Below are positions 42,405 through 49,800 of a DNA stretch of 49,800 bases, in pieces. The DNA lies in assembly GCA_023666425.1 (NCBI GenBank), contig JAMPCA010000011.1, forward strand, positions 1 to 49,800, in the 5' to 3' direction. The DNA is from Muribaculaceae bacterium (GTDB taxonomy: Bacteria; Bacillota; Clostridia; Lachnospirales; Lachnospiraceae). The position numbers and the translations under genes were made by a program. Numbering within the stretch: the first letter of the stretch is position 1; each line of letters begins with the position of its first letter. Below the pieces are notes generated by a model. The model had not been told where the DNA came from and searched no databases. It saw nothing but the letters and a program-made list of their open reading frames with translations.

Positions 42405-42446
42405 CATAAGAAAAATGCATATGACAACATATGCATAAATCTTATG
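42405..42446. promoter_or_regulatory. 42-bp nested dyad in the leader of the Tad-like operon
   Basis: Centred at 42425.5: CATAAG (42405-42410) with CTTATG (42441-42446) outside, ATGCATATG (42415-42423) with CATATGCAT (42428-42436) inside, 4-nt loop. It lies about 25 nt after the likely transcription start and about 60 nt before the first pilin codon. On the minus strand the inner stem is followed by TTTTC, so attenuation, an operator or a terminator for the upstream receptor gene are all possible. Confidence 0.6.
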
Positions 42447-42469
42447 AAAAACAAAAAAGGGTAATTTTG

Positions 42470-42497
42470 ATTATATACGATTTTTTATGTTTGTAAA
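42470..42497 (-). promoter_or_regulatory. Sigma-A promoter of the Tad-like operon
   Basis: Minus strand TTTACA (42492-42497), 16-bp spacer, perfect TATAAT (42470-42475), in AT-rich DNA. Confidence 0.65.
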
Positions 42498-42521
42498 TAC
42501 CCCAAAAATATTTCCGACAAT

Positions 42522-43514
42522 TTATCTTTTTGTCTGAATATATCTCAGAAGCTCACTGGCCGTCTGGTCGTTCTCCTCATTGCCCGCCTGAATCTCCTCC
42601 ATATATCCGTTGATCGAGGTGACATTCTGCGTCATATCGCTGATAGCGGAAGACGCCTCCTGCGCAGCCGTGGACATCGCCATCACGGAATTGGCAGAAG
42701 TCCCGACCTGCTCTAACAGATTCCTGGACATCTGGGCGAAATCCTGCATCTTATCGTACATATTCTTGGAATCGTTCTGGTACTTATTACCGACGTCCAC
42801 CAGCTCGCCGTAGCTGCCGATGATCTTCTCCTTCATAAAATCGACTACCTTGGCCGCCTCATTGGCCAGATCCGACACTGCCGTGATAACCGTGTTGGAA
42901 ATCTCCTTAATCTGGCTCGCTGTCGCGCTGGAATCCGCCGCAAGCTTTGTGATCTCATCTGCAACCACGGCAAATCCTCTTCCCGCCTCGCCCGCTCTCG
43001 CCGCCTCAATCGAAGCGTTGAGCGCCAGCAGATTGGTCTGGTCTGCAATCTCCAGAATATTCGCTGTCAGATCCGTGATCTTCTGCGCCTCGTTCGACTG
43101 TTTGATCTTCTCTTTTAAGGCCTGCTCCACAGCCACTGCGCGCTCCTCAACCTCCTTGCGCTCCTTCTCGGATCTCGACATGATCTCGAGAGCCTCCTGG
43201 TTGCTGTTCTCGGCGTATTTTGCGCCGTCCTCCGCCTCCTCGTTCATCTCCTGGAAGGAAGTGTTCATCCCCTCCATCACATTGGATATCTCTGTGATAT
43301 TCGCGGTCATCTCCTGCATCGTCGCGGAAAATTCCTGCATGGTGCTGGAAACCTGCGTGGAGTTCTCCACCGTCATGCTCAGCTTGTCCCCTACCTTGTT
43401 CAACGATTCTGCAAGTTTTCGTGCATAATTATCAACCTGTGCAAGAAGCTCCTGCAACTCTCTCTGCTCCTGCAGCGCACTGTCTTCTTTTGCCTTACTG
43501 CCAAATAACCCCAT
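42522..43514 (-). CDS. Cytoplasmic methyl-accepting chemotaxis protein
   Basis: 330 residues, no transmembrane segment and no ligand domain. The protein is one long helical hairpin with the conserved tip [33 protein letters not shown] (about 155-190), which contacts CheA/CheW. N-terminal [11 protein letters not shown] is followed by helix. It probably forms soluble signalling arrays or pairs with another sensor. Its sigma-A promoter is TTTACG, 17 bp, TATAAT at about 43567-43595. Presence supports motility or taxis signalling. No chemotaxis neighbours are in the window. Confidence 0.92.
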   Translation of the reverse strand: MGLFGSKAKEDSALQEQRELQELLAQVDNYARKLAESLNKVGDKLSMTVENSTQVSSTMQEFSATMQEMTANITEISNVMEGMNTSFQEMNEEAEDGAKYAENSNQEALEIMSRSEKERKEVEERAVAVEQALKEKIKQSNEAQKITDLTANILEIADQTNLLALNASIEAARAGEAGRGFAVVADEITKLAADSSATASQIKEISNTVITAVSDLANEAAKVVDFMKEKIIGSYGELVDVGNKYQNDSKNMYDKMQDFAQMSRNLLEQVGTSANSVMAMSTAAQEASSAISDMTQNVTSINGYMEEIQAGNEENDQTASELLRYIQTKR

Positions 43515-43618
43515 ATGCTCCTCCTATGTCAATGAATAGTGTATGTACGCTTACCACAACATTCATTATATCAAAGGTACCAGGATTCGTAAAGTAAAAA
43601 AAGAAGAAAATCCGCTAA

Positions 43619-44071
43619 TTATACCGGATTTTCCTCCATAAACTTCTCCAAAATTTCTGCCGCAGAGCCAATCAGCTCTTTACAAGGACGTTTTTTGTAG
43701 TATTCTTCTGTGCGCTTCGACGGCTCGGGCTTATCCCGCCTGTGATCCAGGCCGAGAAGCTCACGGCAGACAATTGAGCCGTTTTGCTCCTCAAAGCGGC
43801 CTGCCAGCTCCTGCACTTTGGCGTAGAGCTCCTTTTTTCCCTCGAAATCCTTCGGCTCATGGTAGCCGTAAAGCATACCCGTGACAAAGAATACCCCGGA
43901 CATACTGCCGCACACCTCCCGGAGACGGCCCATGCCGCCCCCGAAGGCGGACACCAGCTGCGCCAGCGTCTCCTCCGGAATCTCAATCAGATCTGCAAAT
44001 GCCAGCACGACAGACTGTGTACAATTGTACCCCTCTTCAAAGAGGCGCATCGCTTTTTCCCTTCGCGTCAT
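43619..44071 (-). CDS. C_GCAxxG_C_C family redox protein
   Basis: 150 residues from the ATG at 44069-44071 (MTRREKAMRLFEEGYNC), 7 bp after the aminotransferase stop, with GGAGGAG overlapping that stop; a longer GTG-initiated frame adds 12 residues. Family cysteine pattern: Cys in YNCTQSV, the GGGMGRLREVCGSMSG segment (C-G with conserved glycines) and later Cys in VCRELL and RPCKELI. These are thought to be metal- or redox-active cysteines; the function of the family is poorly known. Confidence 0.85.
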   Translation of the reverse strand: MTRREKAMRLFEEGYNCTQSVVLAFADLIEIPEETLAQLVSAFGGGMGRLREVCGSMSGVFFVTGMLYGYHEPKDFEGKKELYAKVQELAGRFEEQNGSIVCRELLGLDHRRDKPEPSKRTEEYYKKRPCKELIGSAAEILEKFMEENPV

Positions 44072-44078
44072 ACTCTGC

Positions 44079-45365
44079 CTATTTCTCCTCCAGCAGCTTT
44101 TCTGCACTCACAAGCTTCACGACGGTGACAAAGACTGCCGCCGCCTGCTTTAATTCCTCCATGGAGGGGTAGGACGGGGCGATGCGAAGCACCTTATCCT
44201 CGGGGTCTTTTCCATAGGGGAAGGAAGCGCCTGCGTCCGTCAGCACAACGCCCACTGCCTTACACTTTTCCACGATGGCCTGCGCGCAGCCCGGAAGGGA
44301 TTCAAAGCATGTGAAGTAGCCTCCCCTGGGGGTAATCCAGCCCGCGATTCCCCTCGCGCCCAGCTCCTCGGCAAGGATTGCATCCAATACCTCAAACTTT
44401 GGCCGCATGATGTCCGCATGTCTGCGCATGTGTGCACGCACGCCGTCCATATCCTTGAAGTAGGCCACATGGCGGAGCTGGTTAATCTTGTCGTGGCCGA
44501 TGGTCTGGATGCCCAGCTTCTTTTTAATGTCCGCGATATTGGCTGCGGATGCGGAGAGCGCCGCGATGCCGGAGCCGGGGAAGGTAATCTTGCTCGTGGA
44601 GCAGAACTGGAATACGATATCGGGATTTCCCGCCTTCTCACATTCCTCTAAAATATTGAGAATCTCCGCCTGCTCGTCCTCGTAGAGGTGATGCACCATA
44701 TAGGCGTTGTCCCAGAAAATACGGAAATCCTCCGCCGCAGGTTTTAGCGCCGCAAATCTGCGCACAGTCTCGTCGGAGTAGACAATCCCCTGCGGATTGG
44801 AATACTTCGGCACACACCAGATTCCCTTGACCGAGGAATCGTTGTTCACATACTGCTCCACCAGATCCATGTCCGGCCCGCTCTCCGTCATCGGAATATT
44901 GATCATCTCGATGCCGAACTCCTGCGTAATGGCAAAATGCCTGTCATACCCCGGAACCGGGCAGAGAAATTTTACCTGATCCAGCTTACACCATGGGGTG
45001 GAACCCATATAGCCGGAGAGCATTCCCCGTGCAATCTGGTCAAACATGATATTTAAGCTGGAATTGCCATAGATGATCACGTTGTCCGGGCTGCAGCCCA
45101 TCATCTCCCCGATGAGCTTTCTCGCCTCCGGGATTCCCTCGAGGGTTCCGTAATTGCGGACGTCGATGCCATCCTCGCTCTTTAAAATCATTCTCGAATT
45201 GATCACGTCCAAAAGTCCCTCCGAGATGGTAAGCTGCTCCGCCGAGGGCTTTCCCCTTGACATGTCCAGCGAAAGTCCCATCTCCCCGATCCGTTTGTAC
45301 TCGGCCTCCAGCGCTTCCTTCTCCTCAAGCAGCTCTTCTTTTGTCATCTTCTGATAGGTTTTCAT
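44079..45365 (-). CDS. PLP-dependent class I aminotransferase (aspartate-type, PF12897-like)
   Basis: 428 residues. The N-terminal helical extension (KEELLEEKEALEAEYKRI) and LSLDMSRGKPSAEQL, then RNYGTLEGIPEARKLIG, IYGNSSLNIMFD, CPVPGYDRHF and the PLP Lys in CSTSKITFPGSGIAA are characteristic of the PF12897 group that includes the Mycobacterium Rv3722c aspartate aminotransferase. It probably transfers the amino group between aspartate or a related amino acid and 2-oxoglutarate. The start overlaps the rarA stop by 4 bp (ATGA), so it is co-transcribed. Confidence 0.88.
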   Translation of the reverse strand: MKTYQKMTKEELLEEKEALEAEYKRIGEMGLSLDMSRGKPSAEQLTISEGLLDVINSRMILKSEDGIDVRNYGTLEGIPEARKLIGEMMGCSPDNVIIYGNSSLNIMFDQIARGMLSGYMGSTPWCKLDQVKFLCPVPGYDRHFAITQEFGIEMINIPMTESGPDMDLVEQYVNNDSSVKGIWCVPKYSNPQGIVYSDETVRRFAALKPAAEDFRIFWDNAYMVHHLYEDEQAEILNILEECEKAGNPDIVFQFCSTSKITFPGSGIAALSASAANIADIKKKLGIQTIGHDKINQLRHVAYFKDMDGVRAHMRRHADIMRPKFEVLDAILAEELGARGIAGWITPRGGYFTCFESLPGCAQAIVEKCKAVGVVLTDAGASFPYGKDPEDKVLRIAPSYPSMEELKQAAAVFVTVVKLVSAEKLLEEK

Positions 45366-46735
45366 TCCGCTTCCTCCCTGATTTTCTTATAATATTCCCG
45401 TATCGCCGCCTCATGGCCGTTTTCCGAAGGCTCGTAGAACACCTGCTCTGTCAGCCCGTCCGGAAGATACTGCTGGCGCACATAATGGTTTTTGTAATTG
45501 TGAGCGTATTTATATCCGATCCCATGCCCCAGCTTTTCCGCGGAGCCATAGTGGGAATCCTGCAGATGGGCCGGCACCGGAGGCGTCTTTGTCTCTTTCA
45601 CCACGTCCATCGCCTTACTGATGGCATTGACCGCCGCATTGCTCTTCGGCGCGCTCGCCATGTAAGTCACTGCCTGCGAGAGAATGATCTGCGACTCCGG
45701 CATCCCGACCCTCTCCACGGCCTGCGCCGCAGCGGAGGCAACTACCAGCGCCATGGGGTCTGCATTTCCGATATCCTCCGAGGCGAGGATCATAATCCGC
45801 CTTGCGATGAACTTCACGTCCTCCCCCGCGTAGAGCATCCGCGCCAGATAGTACACGGCCGCATCCGGGTCAGAGCCGCGCATACTCTTGATAAACGCGG
45901 ATATTGTGTCATAGTGGTTATCTCCCGCCTTATCATAGGAAATCACCCGCTTTTGGATGCACTCGGAGGCCACGTCGATGGTGATGTGGATCACCCCGTC
46001 TTCGCTGCGGGCGGTGGTCAGAATCCCCAGCTCGATGGCTGTAAGCGCCGCCCGGGCGTCCCCGTTGGAGACGTCCGCGAGAAACTCCAGTGCATCCTCA
46101 TCAATTTCTGCGTTGTATGCGCCCATGCCCTTCTCACTGTCCGTCACCGCCCGCAGCAGGAGCGTCCGGATATCCGCAGCAGTCAGCTTTTTCAGCTCAA
46201 AGATCACCGACCGCGACAAAAGCGCCGCATTCACTTCAAAGTAGGGATTTTCCGTGGTGGCTCCGACCAGAATGATTGTGCCGTCCTCCACGAAAGGCAG
46301 GAGATAGTCCTGCTGTCCCTTATTGAAGCGGTGGATCTCGTCAATAAAAAGGATGGTTCTGCGCCCGTACATCCCCTGATTGTTCTTCGCCGCCTCCACA
46401 ACGGCCTCCATATCCTTCTTGCCGGAGGCGGTGGCGTTGAGCTGCATGAACTCCGCGCTGGTGGTGCTTGCAATCACCCGGGCCAGCGTCGTCTTCCCGG
46501 TGCCCGGCGGCCCGTAAAAGAGGATAGAGCTGAGCTTATCCGCCTTGATGGCTCTGTAGAGAAGCTTATCTTTCCCCACAATATGCTGCTGCCCCACTAC
46601 CTCCTCGAGTGTCGTCGGCCGGAGCCTTGATGCCAGCGGAGCCTCTTTTTTAATATTTTGTTCCCTCATGTAATCAAAAAGATCCATGTCCTGCATCTCC
46701 TGCATAAATGAATAATCCTTCTTCGCATCTTTCAT
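45362..46735 (-). CDS. rarA: Replication-associated recombination protein A (RarA/MgsA)
   Basis: 457 residues. AAA+ ATPase with Walker A GPPGTGKTTLARVIA (about 74-88), Walker B ILFIDEIHRFNKGQQDYLLP, sensor VGATTENPYFEVNAALLSR and a C-terminal helical tetramerisation region (SAFIKSMRGSDPDAAVYYLARML). It acts at stalled forks and single-strand gaps. The ATG at 46735 has a poor ribosome site; Met11 at 46705 is better placed behind AAGGA. A possible promoter (TTGTCA, 17 bp, TATCCT at 46822-46850) overlaps an imperfect hairpin at 46793-46843. Confidence 0.95.
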   Translation of the reverse strand: MKDAKKDYSFMQEMQDMDLFDYMREQNIKKEAPLASRLRPTTLEEVVGQQHIVGKDKLLYRAIKADKLSSILFYGPPGTGKTTLARVIASTTSAEFMQLNATASGKKDMEAVVEAAKNNQGMYGRRTILFIDEIHRFNKGQQDYLLPFVEDGTIILVGATTENPYFEVNAALLSRSVIFELKKLTAADIRTLLLRAVTDSEKGMGAYNAEIDEDALEFLADVSNGDARAALTAIELGILTTARSEDGVIHITIDVASECIQKRVISYDKAGDNHYDTISAFIKSMRGSDPDAAVYYLARMLYAGEDVKFIARRIMILASEDIGNADPMALVVASAAAQAVERVGMPESQIILSQAVTYMASAPKSNAAVNAISKAMDVVKETKTPPVPAHLQDSHYGSAEKLGHGIGYKYAHNYKNHYVRQQYLPDGLTEQVFYEPSENGHEAAIREYYKKIREEAE

Positions 46736-46792
46736 TTTACAGTCCGTCTCGGGATATTTTTTCTCTATACTCTATGCAAAATGACAGAAAGA

Positions 46793-46843
46793 GTGCCGGA
46801 AAATTCATCGTTCTTCTTTCTAGGATACATGAATCCCCGGCAC
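46793..46843. promoter_or_regulatory. Imperfect hairpin spanning the rarA promoter region
   Basis: GTGCCGG (46793-46799) pairs with CCGGCAC (46837-46843), with a second paired block (AATTCAT/CATGAAT) inside. A possible minus-strand promoter (TTGTCA 46845-46850, TATCCT 46822-46827) overlaps one arm. No T-run, so not a convincing clpB terminator; a 12-bp palindrome AAAGCGCGCTTT nearby (about 46886-46897) is equally weak for that. Confidence 0.35.
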
Positions 46844-46932
46844 ATGACAATATAAAAGTTTATTTTCCACAAAATGCATGAAAAAGCGCGCTTTCTTTTG
46901 TCTTTCCTATTAAAAATTCCCAAGTCCCCACG

Positions 46933-49518
46933 CTACGGCCTTACATGCGCCTCTAAGGCATCTCCCTGCACGCCGATCTCAATCACATCGCCTGCCCGCA
47001 CTGCATCGGAGAGAATCAGCTTCGCGGAGAGTGTCTCCACATGCTTTTGCAGAAAACGTTTCAGGGGTCTTGCGCCGTAGACTATGTCATAGCCGTGCCC
47101 GACCACATACTGCTCCGCTTCAGGCGTCAGCGCTACGGAAATTTCCCGGTCGGAAAGTCTCTGGTTCAGCTCCTTCATCAGCAGGCCGATAATGCCCGCA
47201 ATGTTCTCTTTTGTCAGGGGCTTAAACATGATGATTTCGTCCAGACGGTTCAAAAACTCCGGCCGGAAATGCCCGCGCACCTCCTCCATGACCAGCGCCT
47301 CCACTTCGGGACGAATGCTGCCGTCGCCTGCAATGCCGTCCAAAAGCTCCGCAGAACCAAGATTGCTGGTCATAATGATGATCGTGTTCTTAAAGTCCAC
47401 TGTGCGCCCCTGCGAATCAGTGATCCGCCCGTCGTCCAGCACCTGCAGCAGCACGTTGAACACATCCGGATGCGCCTTCTCCACCTCGTCAAAAAGCACC
47501 ACTGAATACGGTTTGCGCCGCACGGCCTCCGTGAGCTGTCCGCCCTCGTCGTAGCCCACATAGCCGGGAGGCGCTCCAATCAGGCGGGAGACGGAATATT
47601 TTTCCATGTACTCGCTCATGTCAAGGCGCACCATATTGGCCTCGTCGTCAAAGAGACTGCCCGCCAGCGCCTTGGCAAGCTCCGTTTTTCCCACGCCGGT
47701 GGGTCCCAAAAACAGAAAAGAGCCAATCGGCTTGCCGGGATCCTTGATTCCTGCCCTGGAGCGGATAATTGCATTTGTCACCATCGTGACGCCGTCCTCC
47801 TGTCCGATGATGCGCTTATGCAGCTCGTCGTCCAGATGCAGCGTCTTATTGCGCTCCCCCTCTGTCAGCTTTGCCACCGGAATGCCCGTCCAGCGGGAGA
47901 TGATTTTCGCGATTTCCTCCTCGCTGACCTTCTCCCGCACCAGAGACAGATCCCGGCCTCCCAGCTTCTCCTCCTCGGCCGCCAGCTGCTTCTCCATCTG
48001 GGGCAGCACGCCGTACTGCAGCTCTGCCGCTTTTTCCAGATCATAGCTCTGCTGGGCGGCGGTTATCTCTTTTCTCGTATTCTCAATGCTCTCCCTGAGC
48101 CTGCTGACACGCTCCACCGCCTCTTTCTCGCTGCTCCACTTTGCCTTTTTGCTGTTCAGTGAATCCTTAAGCTCCGCCAGCTCCTTCTGCAGATTTGCAA
48201 GTCTGTCCTGACTCAGCCGGTCAGTCTCTTTTTTTAAAGCCGTCTCCTCAATCTCCAGCTGCATCACCCTGCGGTTTAAGGCATCCAGCTCCGTGGGCAT
48301 GGAATCCAGCTCGGTCTTGATCAGCGCGCAGGCCTCATCGACCAGATCAATGGCTTTATCCGGCAGAAAGCGGTCGGAAATATAGCGGTTCGAGAGCACC
48401 GCAGACGACACCAGCGCGCTGTCGGTGATCTTGACGCCGTGGTAGACCTCGTAGCGTTCCTTTAGCCCCCGCAAAATGGAGATGGTGTCCTCCACGGTCG
48501 GCTCGTCTACCATGACAGGCTGGAAACGGCGCTCCAGCGCCGCGTCCTTTTCGATGTACTCCCGGTACTCATCCAGCGTGGTCGCCCCCACACAGTGCAG
48601 CTCCCCTCTGGCAAGCATCGGCTTTAGCAGCTGCCCCGCGTCCATGGCGCCGTCGGTTCTGCCCGCTCCCACGATGGTGTGCAGCTCATCTATGAACAAA
48701 AGAATCTGTCCGTCCGAGTGCCGGATCTCATCGAGCACCGCCTTTAGGCGCTCCTCAAATTCACCCCGGTATTTTGCGCCCGCCACCAGCGCGCCCATGT
48801 CCAGCGCAAACAGCTTTTTATCCTTTAATCCCTCGGGCACATCGCCCCTGACGATCCTCTGCGCCAGTCCCTCCACCACGGCGGTCTTTCCCACGCCGGG
48901 CTCGCCAATCAGCACCGGATTGTTCTTGGTCTTTCTTGACAAAATCCGAATGACGTTGCGGATCTCCGCGTCCCTGCCGATGACCGGGTCAAGCTTCTGC
49001 TGCCTCGCGCGCTCCACCATATCATAGCCGTATTTTTCCAGTGTATCGTAAGTGGCCTCCGGGTTGTCGCTCGTCACCCTCTGGTTGCCCCTGACTGTGG
49101 AAAGCGCCTGCAGAAAGCGTTCCCGTGTAAGCCCATACTCACTGGCCAGCGACTTTATGGCCGGATTCGGGTATTTGAGCAGGCACAAAAACAAGTGCTC
49201 TACAGAAACGTAGGCGTCGCCCATCTGCTTCGCCTCGTCCTCTGCGTGTATGAGAACCTGATTTAAGTCCTTTCCCACCCGAAGCTCGCCGCCGGATACC
49301 TTCACCCGCGCCGCCAGCCTGTGCTTCGCATTCTCTGTAAAGTGCTCTAAGTTAATCTCCATCTTCTCAATCAGCTTGGGAATTAGCCCGTCCTCCTGCA
49401 AAAGAAGGGACACAAGAAGATGCTCCTGCTCAATCTCCTGATTGCCGTAATCGTAGGCAAGCTTTTCACAGTCATTCACTGCCTCGACTGACTTCTGTGT
49501 AAATTTCTGAATGTTCAT
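46933..49518 (-). CDS. clpB: ATP-dependent chaperone ClpB
   Basis: 861 residues from the ATG at 49516-49518 ([14 protein letters not shown]), behind GGAGGTGAGG; an upstream in-frame extension of 25 codons lies in the promoter. The N domain (1-150) is followed by AAA1 (Walker [16 protein letters not shown]), the coiled-coil middle domain (about 410-530, distinguishing ClpB from ClpC/ClpA) and AAA2 ([15 protein letters not shown]). It solubilises aggregated proteins with DnaK. A CIRCE element overlaps the promoter, implying HrcA repression and heat induction. Confidence 0.96.
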   Translation of the reverse strand: MNIQKFTQKSVEAVNDCEKLAYDYGNQEIEQEHLLVSLLLQEDGLIPKLIEKMEINLEHFTENAKHRLAARVKVSGGELRVGKDLNQVLIHAEDEAKQMGDAYVSVEHLFLCLLKYPNPAIKSLASEYGLTRERFLQALSTVRGNQRVTSDNPEATYDTLEKYGYDMVERARQQKLDPVIGRDAEIRNVIRILSRKTKNNPVLIGEPGVGKTAVVEGLAQRIVRGDVPEGLKDKKLFALDMGALVAGAKYRGEFEERLKAVLDEIRHSDGQILLFIDELHTIVGAGRTDGAMDAGQLLKPMLARGELHCVGATTLDEYREYIEKDAALERRFQPVMVDEPTVEDTISILRGLKERYEVYHGVKITDSALVSSAVLSNRYISDRFLPDKAIDLVDEACALIKTELDSMPTELDALNRRVMQLEIEETALKKETDRLSQDRLANLQKELAELKDSLNSKKAKWSSEKEAVERVSRLRESIENTRKEITAAQQSYDLEKAAELQYGVLPQMEKQLAAEEEKLGGRDLSLVREKVSEEEIAKIISRWTGIPVAKLTEGERNKTLHLDDELHKRIIGQEDGVTMVTNAIIRSRAGIKDPGKPIGSFLFLGPTGVGKTELAKALAGSLFDDEANMVRLDMSEYMEKYSVSRLIGAPPGYVGYDEGGQLTEAVRRKPYSVVLFDEVEKAHPDVFNVLLQVLDDGRITDSQGRTVDFKNTIIIMTSNLGSAELLDGIAGDGSIRPEVEALVMEEVRGHFRPEFLNRLDEIIMFKPLTKENIAGIIGLLMKELNQRLSDREISVALTPEAEQYVVGHGYDIVYGARPLKRFLQKHVETLSAKLILSDAVRAGDVIEIGVQGDALEAHVRP

Positions 49519-49564
49519 AGCCTCACCTCCTGATTTTAAAGTATTATCTCCAAGGTTCATTAGA

Positions 49565-49593
49565 GTTATACCACGATTTGTTAGCACTGTCAA
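49565..49593 (-). promoter_or_regulatory. Sigma-A promoter of clpB
   Basis: Minus strand perfect TTGACA (49588-49593), 17-bp spacer, TATAAC (49565-49570). The -35 lies inside the CIRCE element. Confidence 0.82.
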
Positions 49594-49607
49594 GAGGTGA
49601 GTGCTAA
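49581..49607. promoter_or_regulatory. CIRCE element (HrcA operator) of clpB
   Basis: TTAGCACTG (49581-49589), 9-bp spacer, GAGTGCTAA (49599-49607). It differs from the CIRCE consensus at one position. It covers the clpB -35, so HrcA binding would block polymerase. Confidence 0.92.
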
Positions 49608-49691
49608 AATTTTCAGAAAATTATTACATTTACTGTTTTCCCCCATTTTTACCCCTTTTGCAAATTCATGGAGTACAGAAATAACTGTACC

Positions 49692-49799
49692 TTAGAAAAT
49701 CATACAGCCTATATGGTAAACGATACCTGCCAAAAGAAGCGACACAGCAATATAATAGCCGGCAACCCGCAGCGTCCATTTCAGGGAATGGGTTTCATG
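49692..49799 (-). CDS. C-terminal 35 residues of a membrane protein (truncated by the right edge)
   Basis: The minus-strand frame entering at the edge ends at a TAA (49692-49694). It reads HETHSLKWTLRVAGYYIAVS and then a hydrophobic stretch LLLAGIVYHIGCMIF. One transmembrane helix is visible. Too little remains for a family call. It lies 85 bp before the CIRCE element; a 6-bp inverted repeat GTACAG/CTGTAC (about 49674-49691) follows the stop but has no T-run. Confidence 0.6.
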   Translation of the reverse strand, partial: HETHSLKWTLRVAGYYIAVSLLLAGIVYHIGCMIF

Positions 49800-49800
49800 C

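Noticed and set aside
45257-46630. 457-residue plus-strand open frame opposite rarA
   Set aside because: RarA motifs are intact on the minus strand; this frame has Arg/His-rich shadow composition and no ribosome site.
46861-46932. AAAGCGCGCTTT palindrome as a clpB terminator
   Set aside because: The possible hairpin has only four base pairs around a 4-nt loop; a terminator call is not supported.

Overview
The window looks like chromosome of a spore-forming, probably motile member of the Lachnospiraceae (Clostridia, Firmicutes). The evidence is strong AGGAGG-type ribosome sites, a SleC-type cortex-lytic enzyme with a Csp-type protease, DapL lysine biosynthesis, a eukaryotic-type HisA, a glnA-ANTAR pair, sigma-D-like promoters and a CIRCE-controlled clpB. 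Species cannot be named from sequence alone. Most genes lie on the minus strand. No rRNA, CRISPR, prophage or insertion sequence was found; one tRNA-Gly(GCC) is present.

Layout. 1-3.5 kb: the N-terminal 1152 codons of a large secreted repeat protein, cut by the left edge, behind a structured leader. 3.9-7.0 kb: aldo/keto reductase, divergent sleC and a flavin-reductase-like gene. 7.1-9.9 kb: folA-ilvB-ilvN. 10-14.5 kb: TVP38-like membrane protein, lone PAS protein, a P-loop kinase fused to a ParB-like domain, a secreted lysozyme-like protein, tRNA-Gly and two small membrane proteins. 14.7-16.8 kb: citrate synthase and proC. 16.9-20.7 kb: a DUF6033-like/DUF2974 pair behind a sigma-D-like promoter, divergent from the csp protease. 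20.7-26.5 kb: trkA-trkH and a two-component system. 26.6-28.5 kb: MalY-type lyase and a second sigma-D-like gene. 28.7-32.7 kb: hisA-like, glnA, ANTAR regulator, dapL. 32.7-33.0 kb: a 280-bp element bounded by perfect 49-bp inverted repeats. 33.1-36.8 kb: guaB, a CNNM/CorC transporter, an Rpn-type nuclease gene. 37.0-42.5 kb: a compact Tad/Flp-like pilus operon. 42.5-49.8 kb: cytoplasmic chemotaxis receptor, C_GCAxxG_C_C protein, aminotransferase, rarA, clpB and the end of one more membrane-protein gene.

How parts may work together. SleC and the Csp protease are a known zymogen/activator pair in spore germination; here they are 12.5 kb apart but both follow the same CATAGGATA element, which fits the mother-cell sigma-E/K -10 consensus. 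Two otherwise unrelated proteins share an N-terminal pattern and nearly identical TAAG-N15-GCCGA promoters, suggesting membership of the motility regulon. The most unusual system is the Tad-like operon: one ATPase, one membrane platform protein, three very short pilin-like peptides whose Glu-Tyr-Gly lies at residues 7-9 with no leader peptide, two TadE-like proteins and a large secreted protein at the end. No prepilin peptidase gene is visible next to it.
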